This document shows, in pieces, positions 6,891-10,544 of a DNA stretch of 10,544 nucleotides. Each line of letters begins with the position of its first letter. Position 1 is the stretch's first letter. Origin of the DNA: an uncultured Mycoplasmatota bacterium (GTDB lineage: Bacteria; Bacillota_I; Bacilli_A; RF39; UBA660). Position numbers and translations under genes: made by a program. Location: contig URLV01000036.1 of assembly GCA_900548725.1 (NCBI GenBank), positions 1 through 10,544 on the forward strand, written 5' to 3'. A model generated the notes under the pieces. That model saw only the letters and a list, made by a program, of their open reading frames with translations, made no database searches and had not been told where the DNA came from.

Positions 6891-7892
6891 ATGAAAAGAA
6901 TATTTAATAGTATAAAAAAGTTTTTTAAAGAAAATTATAAGGGAATACTTATAATAGTATTTATATATTTATTGTTTAATTTTCAGTTGGATTTTAGTAT
7001 ATATAGTCCTGGTGGATTAATTAATTTAGATAGTAGAATTGAAAGTAAAAGCAACATTAATAAAAGTAAAGGTAGTATTAATATGACATATGTTAAATTA
7101 GTTAAAGGTACTATACCAACTTACTTGTTAGCAAAAGTTATACCTACCTGGGATATAGTTAGTAACGATGATATTACATATGATGGAGATATAGATGAAA
7201 CAATTAAGATAGATAAATACTACTTATATGAAAGTATTTCTAATGCTTATATGGTTGCATATAACTCTGCTGGTGTTGATTATTCTATTAAAAAAAGTAA
7301 TAATTATGTTACATATATTTATGAGAATGCAAAAACTGACTTAAAATTATTTGATAACATAGTAAAATATGATAATATAGAATTTACTACATTTACGAAA
7401 ATGCAAAAATATATAACAAATAAAAAAGTTGGTGATAAAATAACATTTGATGTAGTACGTAATGGTAAAAATATAAAGTGCTATGCAGAATTAATTGATT
7501 TGGACGGTAATGCTAAAGTTGGATTAACTTCTGCTGTAATTAATGAATATGATAGTAAAAAAAATGTTGAAGTTAAAAGTAATCAAAGTGAATCTGGTTC
7601 TAGCGGTGGATTTATGACTGCACTTGCAATATATAATGCAATTACTGAGAATGATATAACAAAAGGAAGAATAATTGCAGGTACTGGAACAATAGATAAT
7701 GAAGGTAATGTAGGTGAAATAGGCGGAGTAACTTATAAACTTGCTGGAGCAGTAAATAAAGGTGCAGATATTATGCTAGTTCCTAAAGATAATTATGAAG
7801 AAGCTTTAAAATATAAAAAGAAACATAATTTAGATATAGAATTAGTTAGTATTAGTACTTTTAAAGAAGGTATAGAATATTTAAAAAAATAA
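6891..7892 (+). CDS. ylbL: Membrane-anchored PDZ / Lon-type (S16) protease, YlbL-like
   Basis: A 333-residue protein of the YlbL/SdrC type: an N-terminal membrane anchor (about 17-33), an extracytoplasmic PDZ domain (roughly 135-212, with KVGDKITFDVVRNGK) and a C-terminal Lon-like proteolytic domain (about 215-333). The serine-lysine dyad is intact: Ser238 in GSSGG (equivalent to GPSAG of Lon) and Lys283 in GGVTYK, and GTGTID and ADIMLVPKDN also match Lon-like family landmarks. There is no AAA+ ATPase domain, so it would cleave accessible membrane or secreted substrates. In B. subtilis YlbL was linked to degradation of a DNA-damage-induced cell-division inhibitor; whether that holds here is unknown. 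It has a good SD (AGGTGA) and its own promoter. The next gene follows 13 nt downstream. Confidence 0.88.
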   Translation: MKRIFNSIKKFFKENYKGILIIVFIYLLFNFQLDFSIYSPGGLINLDSRIESKSNINKSKGSINMTYVKLVKGTIPTYLLAKVIPTWDIVSNDDITYDGDIDETIKIDKYYLYESISNAYMVAYNSAGVDYSIKKSNNYVTYIYENAKTDLKLFDNIVKYDNIEFTTFTKMQKYITNKKVGDKITFDVVRNGKNIKCYAELIDLDGNAKVGLTSAVINEYDSKKNVEVKSNQSESGSSGGFMTALAIYNAITENDITKGRIIAGTGTIDNEGNVGEIGGVTYKLAGAVNKGADIMLVPKDNYEEALKYKKKHNLDIELVSISTFKEGIEYLKK

Positions 7893-7905
7893 AGGGTGGT
7901 TTTAA

Positions 7906-8859
7906 ATGAAAAAATATTTTATTAATTATAAAGATTTAATAAATGACAATAAATTAGATTTAGAAATAAGTCCATATAATGAAAAACTAAAAATATTAAA
8001 AAGAGAAAAAGACGGTTCAATAAAAATAGAACCAATACTTTATTTTACAAGTTATATAGAAAATCTAGACTCTTTTGTAGATATAGTAGAAAAAAAGAGA
8101 AAAAATATTTCTTTTGCGTTTGAATTAATAGAAGAAGAAGCAAAAAAATATAATCCATTAGTAATAAAAGAATATGAAAAACGTAATAAAAGTTATTATT
8201 TAAAAAAAGAAGAATCAAAAGAAATTAATCTTCTAAAATATAATACATTAACTAATCTAAAAGTATCTGATATTAATACTGGATATATTTTTGTACTAAA
8301 ATACAATAAAAATAAAGGCGTTTACGAAATAAAAGATACAGAAAATATCATTTCAAAACAAAGCATAAAACAAACTAGGCAAGAATTAAAACAAGATGAT
8401 ATAGTAAATGATATATATTTTTATACTGAAAATAAAGAATTATTAGAAAAATATAAAGGATATAAAATCGACTTAATAAAAAAAGGACAGGACAAATATG
8501 AATTAAAAGAATATCATTTTATTGCAATAGATTCTATAAGAAGTGAAACAGTAAATACTTTTAACTCTGATTCATATAGATTATTATATAGTTTATGTAG
8601 TAATACTATCCCATATTATATTAGTAGTGAAGATAATTATTTATATGAAGTAAGTAATATTAGAAAAAGTGGAACAGCTAAAATATATGTTATATTAGAT
8701 GATGCTTTAAAAACTATAATATCAAATAAAAATATTGATGTACTTTTAAAATATATAAACGTTTATTGTTATACAAATGGTAAATATACTAAAACTTCTA
8801 TAGAAGATTATTTAGAAAATAAAAATATATTAAAATATATAAAAAAACCTAATAAATAA
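7906..8859 (+). CDS. Hypothetical protein, second gene of the ylbL-like operon
   Basis: I do not recognise this 317-residue protein. It has no signal peptide or membrane segment, is rich in Lys, Glu, Asn and Tyr, and appears to alternate strands and helices throughout, so it is probably a folded cytoplasmic protein. Charged helical stretches lie around residues 57-110 (VDIVEKKRKNISFAFELIEE and onward), and the C-terminal half is strand-rich with two cysteines. No nuclease, ATPase or metal-binding motif is visible. It starts 13 nt after the protease gene with a strong SD (AGGGTGG, 7893-7899) and ends just before a hairpin terminator, so it is very likely cotranscribed with the protease and could be its regulator, partner or an unrelated passenger. 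The open frame is long, and its codon use resembles the neighbours. Confidence 0.7.
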   Translation: MKKYFINYKDLINDNKLDLEISPYNEKLKILKREKDGSIKIEPILYFTSYIENLDSFVDIVEKKRKNISFAFELIEEEAKKYNPLVIKEYEKRNKSYYLKKEESKEINLLKYNTLTNLKVSDINTGYIFVLKYNKNKGVYEIKDTENIISKQSIKQTRQELKQDDIVNDIYFYTENKELLEKYKGYKIDLIKKGQDKYELKEYHFIAIDSIRSETVNTFNSDSYRLLYSLCSNTIPYYISSEDNYLYEVSNIRKSGTAKIYVILDDALKTIISNKNIDVLLKYINVYCYTNGKYTKTSIEDYLENKNILKYIKKPNK

Positions 8860-8866
8860 AGATATG

Positions 8867-8905
8867 AAAAAAGCCTTGAAACAAATTCAAGACTTTTATT
8901 TTTTC
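8867..8905. terminator. Bidirectional rho-independent terminator
   Basis: CTTGAA (8875-8880) pairs with TTCAAG (8886-8891) around ACAAA, and after a C/A mismatch AAAAG (8869-8873) pairs with CTTTT (8893-8897). T-rich tails lie on the right (CTTTTATTTTTT) and, on the complement, on the left (CTTTTTTC). It can end the plus-strand protease operon and the minus-strand tRNA-Ser transcript. Confidence 0.8.
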
Positions 8906-8909
8906 TAAA

Positions 8910-9000
8910 TGGCGGAGTGAGAGGGATTTGAACCCTCGCAGCAGTTACCCGCTCTACATCCTTAGCAGGGACGCCTCTTCAGCCTCTTGAGTATCACTCC
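8910..9000 (-). tRNA. tRNA-Ser, anticodon GCU
   Basis: On the minus strand the acceptor stem GGAGTGA (9000-8994) pairs with TCACTCC (8920-8914), followed by discriminator G (8913) and an encoded CCA (8912-8910). The D arm is CTC/GAG. The anticodon stem CGTCC/GGATG encloses loop CTGCTAA, with anticodon GCT at 8966-8964, which reads AGC/AGU codons. A long class II variable arm (GCGG/CTGC stem) identifies it as serine, and the T arm is GAGGG-TTCAAAT-CCCTC. Length is 91 nt with CCA. It stands alone between two protein genes, with its own promoter and terminator. Confidence 0.97.
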
Positions 9001-9015
9001 ATGCCCGATAAATAA

Positions 9016-9045
9016 ATTTTACTATACTTATGTATACTTTGTCAA
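9016..9045 (-). promoter_or_regulatory. Promoter of tRNA-Ser
   Basis: On the minus strand a consensus -35 TTGACA (9045-9040) and a -10 TAAAAT (9021-9016) are 18 nt apart. Transcription would begin about 9 nt before the mature tRNA 5' end at 9000. The -35 lies in the same AT-rich stretch that must contain the promoter of the divergent secreted-protein gene, for which I see only weak -10-like boxes (for example TAAAAT at 9065-9070). Confidence 0.65.
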
Positions 9046-9127
9046 TTTATTTTTATAAATTTTGTAAAATATATTGAATTTTTTTAAATATTACTATAAA
9101 ATTATTGTTATGAAGGTAGGAATAGAT

Positions 9128-10471
9128 ATGCATGATATAGATAATGTAAAAAAAAGAATAATTACAAGTATGATTGCAATATTGTTATTAATATTTGCAT
9201 TATTTGGTATAACATACGCATATTTTACAGCCAAAGTAAAAGGAAATACTAATGATAAAAGTGTAGATGTAAGTGCTGGGAAATTGGAACTTACCTATGG
9301 TGATGGTAATGGTTTTATAAAAGTAGATAAAATACAACCAGGAGAAGTAATTAAAAGTAAAACATTTACAGTTAAAAATACAGGAACTGGAGATATTGAT
9401 AGTTATGAAGTTATTTTAGAAAACGTAATAAATGAATTAAAATATTATAATGATTTAACGTATGAGTTAGAGTGTAAAAGTGATATTGGAACATGTGGCG
9501 GTTCAGATGATACGTTCCCAATATATGATAATTCTATAATTACAAATTCTATTAAAGTTGGAGAAACACATACTTATACTTTAACTTTGACTTATCATGA
9601 AACAAACTTAGATCAAAGTGATGATATGGATAAAAATATTGAAGCTAAAGTTAATATAAGAGATAGTGAATATAATTATAATAAATTAAATATTTATGGT
9701 AATACTGATGGATTAGGAACATTAGTTAGTAATGATACTGATAGATTTAATGGTATGTATAAAGTTGATATAAAAAGTGTTGGGAAGAATTTGTTTAATT
9801 TAGATAAATGTACTACTACTTATGCTAATTTAGATGAGTATTCTTTAGAAAATAATATTTTGACCGCTAAAGGTGCGGAAGGTTTGAAAGTTTATGCACA
9901 TTCTGCAGGGGCTTTCGCAATTAATATAAATAATTTAAAAATACCTTCTAACCAAACTTATACAATATCATTTTATGTAACACTTTTGGAAATTGGAAAA
10001 TATAATAAAAATATAAGTATTTTAATTTATGATAATAATAGTAAATATCTTAGTTATGTTTTTAATAACTTAGAATTAAACAAAAAAATAAAAGTTTATT
10101 ATACTTTTAATCATAATAGTAATTCTCTTCTTAAGACTATTATATTAAGATTAAATAATAATAAAAATATAATTGATTTAAATAGTATACAAATAGAAAA
10201 AAATGATATAATGACTGATTATGAGCCTTATAGCGAAAATGTATATTCAATATATATTAAAGAACCATTAAGATGTTTAAGTGATGTATGTGATTATGTT
10301 GATTTAGTTAATAAAAAAGTTATTCGAAAAATAAAAGATGATAATGGAACTTTAAGTTTGTTAGATAATGTAGTTGAAGAAAAGATACAAAGTATTGATA
10401 CAGATATATTAACAGATAGAAATATTGTAGTTGATGATGCTACTAATGTGGAAACTGAGATAGATAGATAG
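9128..10471 (+). CDS. Secreted TasA/camelysin-like protein with phage tail-type C-terminal region
   Basis: A 447-residue surface protein. After a short basic start, a hydrophobic segment (11-31) ends in ITYAYFTA, the SipW-type signal peptide pattern of TasA/CalY matrix proteins. The family motifs follow: SAGKLELT (49-56), a PGE-initiated strand and FTVKNTGTGDI (80-90), with a strand-rich domain to about 185 containing Cys116 and Cys123. From 186 the type changes: LNIYGN...KVDIKSVGKNLFN (187-224), a jelly-roll-like stretch, then QIEKNDIMTDYEPYSENVYSIYI (355-377), the hallmark order of carbohydrate-binding-type modules in phage tail and minor structural proteins. TasA-type proteins form extracellular fibres; the second half may bind glycans (inference). 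ATG 9128 is chosen because AAGGTAGGA (9113-9121) precedes it by a proper distance; the upstream in-frame ATG 9110 and TTG 9074 lack an SD. The stop lies 10 nt before an IS3 end, so the last residues may not be original. Confidence 0.75.
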   Translation: MHDIDNVKKRIITSMIAILLLIFALFGITYAYFTAKVKGNTNDKSVDVSAGKLELTYGDGNGFIKVDKIQPGEVIKSKTFTVKNTGTGDIDSYEVILENVINELKYYNDLTYELECKSDIGTCGGSDDTFPIYDNSIITNSIKVGETHTYTLTLTYHETNLDQSDDMDKNIEAKVNIRDSEYNYNKLNIYGNTDGLGTLVSNDTDRFNGMYKVDIKSVGKNLFNLDKCTTTYANLDEYSLENNILTAKGAEGLKVYAHSAGAFAININNLKIPSNQTYTISFYVTLLEIGKYNKNISILIYDNNSKYLSYVFNNLELNKKIKVYYTFNHNSNSLLKTIILRLNNNKNIIDLNSIQIEKNDIMTDYEPYSENVYSIYIKEPLRCLSDVCDYVDLVNKKVIRKIKDDNGTLSLLDNVVEEKIQSIDTDILTDRNIVVDDATNVETEIDR

Positions 10472-10481
10472 TAATATAAAC

Positions 10482-10544
10482 TTGTCAACAAAAAGTAGAC
10501 AATAAAAAGATATTTATTTAAACCCTAGTTGAGTTCTATACTCA
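10482..10544 (-). mobile_element. Terminal part of an IS3-family insertion sequence
   Basis: Read on the minus strand, this has the end of a transposase gene, an AT-rich spacer, then TTGTCTACTTTTTGTTGACA, an imperfect palindrome (TTGTC...GACAA at 10482-10502 on the plus strand) of the kind found near the right end of IS150-group elements. The exact outer boundary cannot be fixed and could extend some bases to the left, toward or into the end of the preceding gene. The rest of the element lies beyond the window. Confidence 0.65.
10514..10544 (-). CDS. IS3-family transposase (OrfB), C-terminal end only
   Basis: The minus strand reads EYRTQLGFK then TAA (10516-10514), with a preceding partial codon ending in T, consistent with Val. 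The segment (V)EYRTQL, close to the stop, is the usual end of IS3-family DDE transposases (typically NNKRIQKKL...SPVEYRTQL). Only nine full codons are inside the window, so the family call rests on this short match plus the adjacent element end. Confidence 0.6.
   Translation of the reverse strand, partial: EYRTQLGFK

Noticed and set aside
9074..9127. Longer secreted protein starting at TTG 9074 or ATG 9110
   Set aside because: No SD precedes either, while AAGGTAGGA lies at the right distance from ATG 9128, which also gives a normal signal-peptide N-terminus.
10294..10491. Minus-strand open frame of 65 codons over the end of the secreted-protein gene
   Set aside because: It lies opposite a supported coding region, has no SD, and resembles no transposase. 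The real minus-strand transposase end is at 10514-10544.
10482..10502. TTGTC...GACAA hairpin as a terminator for the secreted-protein gene
   Set aside because: No T-run follows on the plus strand. The palindrome and adjoining transposase end fit an insertion-sequence terminus better.
1..10544. Alternative code with TGA read as tryptophan (Mycoplasma-type)
   Set aside because: Intact genes use TGG for Trp, have no internal TGA, and TGA serves as the stop for the ylbJ-like gene and the Rpn pseudogene.
1..10544. CRISPR array, rRNA genes or a riboswitch
   Set aside because: No regularly spaced repeats, rRNA-like segments or recognisable aptamer leader were seen. Intergenic gaps are short and explained by promoters, terminators and the tRNA.

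Overview
This is a very AT-rich window that looks chromosomal and comes from a Bacillota-type bacterium. ParC is closest in motif to Gram-positive ParC/GrlA. A YlbJ-like protein and a YlbL-like PDZ-Lon protein sit next to each other, and Shine-Dalgarno sites are AGGAG/AGGTGA-like. All tryptophans in the intact genes are coded by TGG, and TGA is used as a stop, so the standard bacterial code fits. The extreme A+T bias together with SipW-type/TasA-like and prepilin-like genes suggests an uncultured gut Bacilli lineage (RF39-like or related). That placement is inference, not something the sequence proves.

Layout. Positions 1-738 hold a decayed Rpn-type PD-(D/E)XK nuclease/transposase gene with one internal stop and two frameshifts, followed by a terminator. 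parC (815-3307) has its own extended -10 promoter and ends in an AT-rich hairpin plus T-run that overlaps its stop codon. A radical SAM/SPASM protein (3338-4147) follows at once. A strong promoter at 4157-4185 then drives three tightly packed prepilin-like genes (4211-4819, 4828-5337, 5337-5966). The last of these overlaps, tail to tail, a minus-strand ylbJ-like membrane protein gene (5946-6821). Divergent from it is a ylbL-like membrane-anchored PDZ/Lon-type protease (6891-7892), cotranscribed with a 317-residue protein I do not recognise (7906-8859). A bidirectional terminator separates that operon from a minus-strand tRNA-Ser(GCU) gene with encoded CCA and its own promoter. Last comes a secreted protein (9128-10471) with a TasA/camelysin-like N-terminal half and a C-terminal half resembling phage tail-type carbohydrate-binding proteins. 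Immediately after it lies the end of an IS3-family insertion sequence on the minus strand, with the last nine transposase codons at the window edge.

How the parts relate. The three prepilin-like proteins probably form the minor-pilin (tip or initiation) part of a type IV pilus or pseudopilus whose ATPase, platform protein and prepilin peptidase lie elsewhere. The TasA-like chimera is a second, independent surface structure candidate. parC, tRNA-Ser and the ylbJ/ylbL pair are housekeeping or lineage-core genes. The two ends of the window are marked by mobile-element debris. The parts most worth a second look are the pilin-like operon with its non-canonical first member, the neighbouring radical SAM enzyme, and the TasA/phage-type fusion whose 3' end abuts the insertion sequence.
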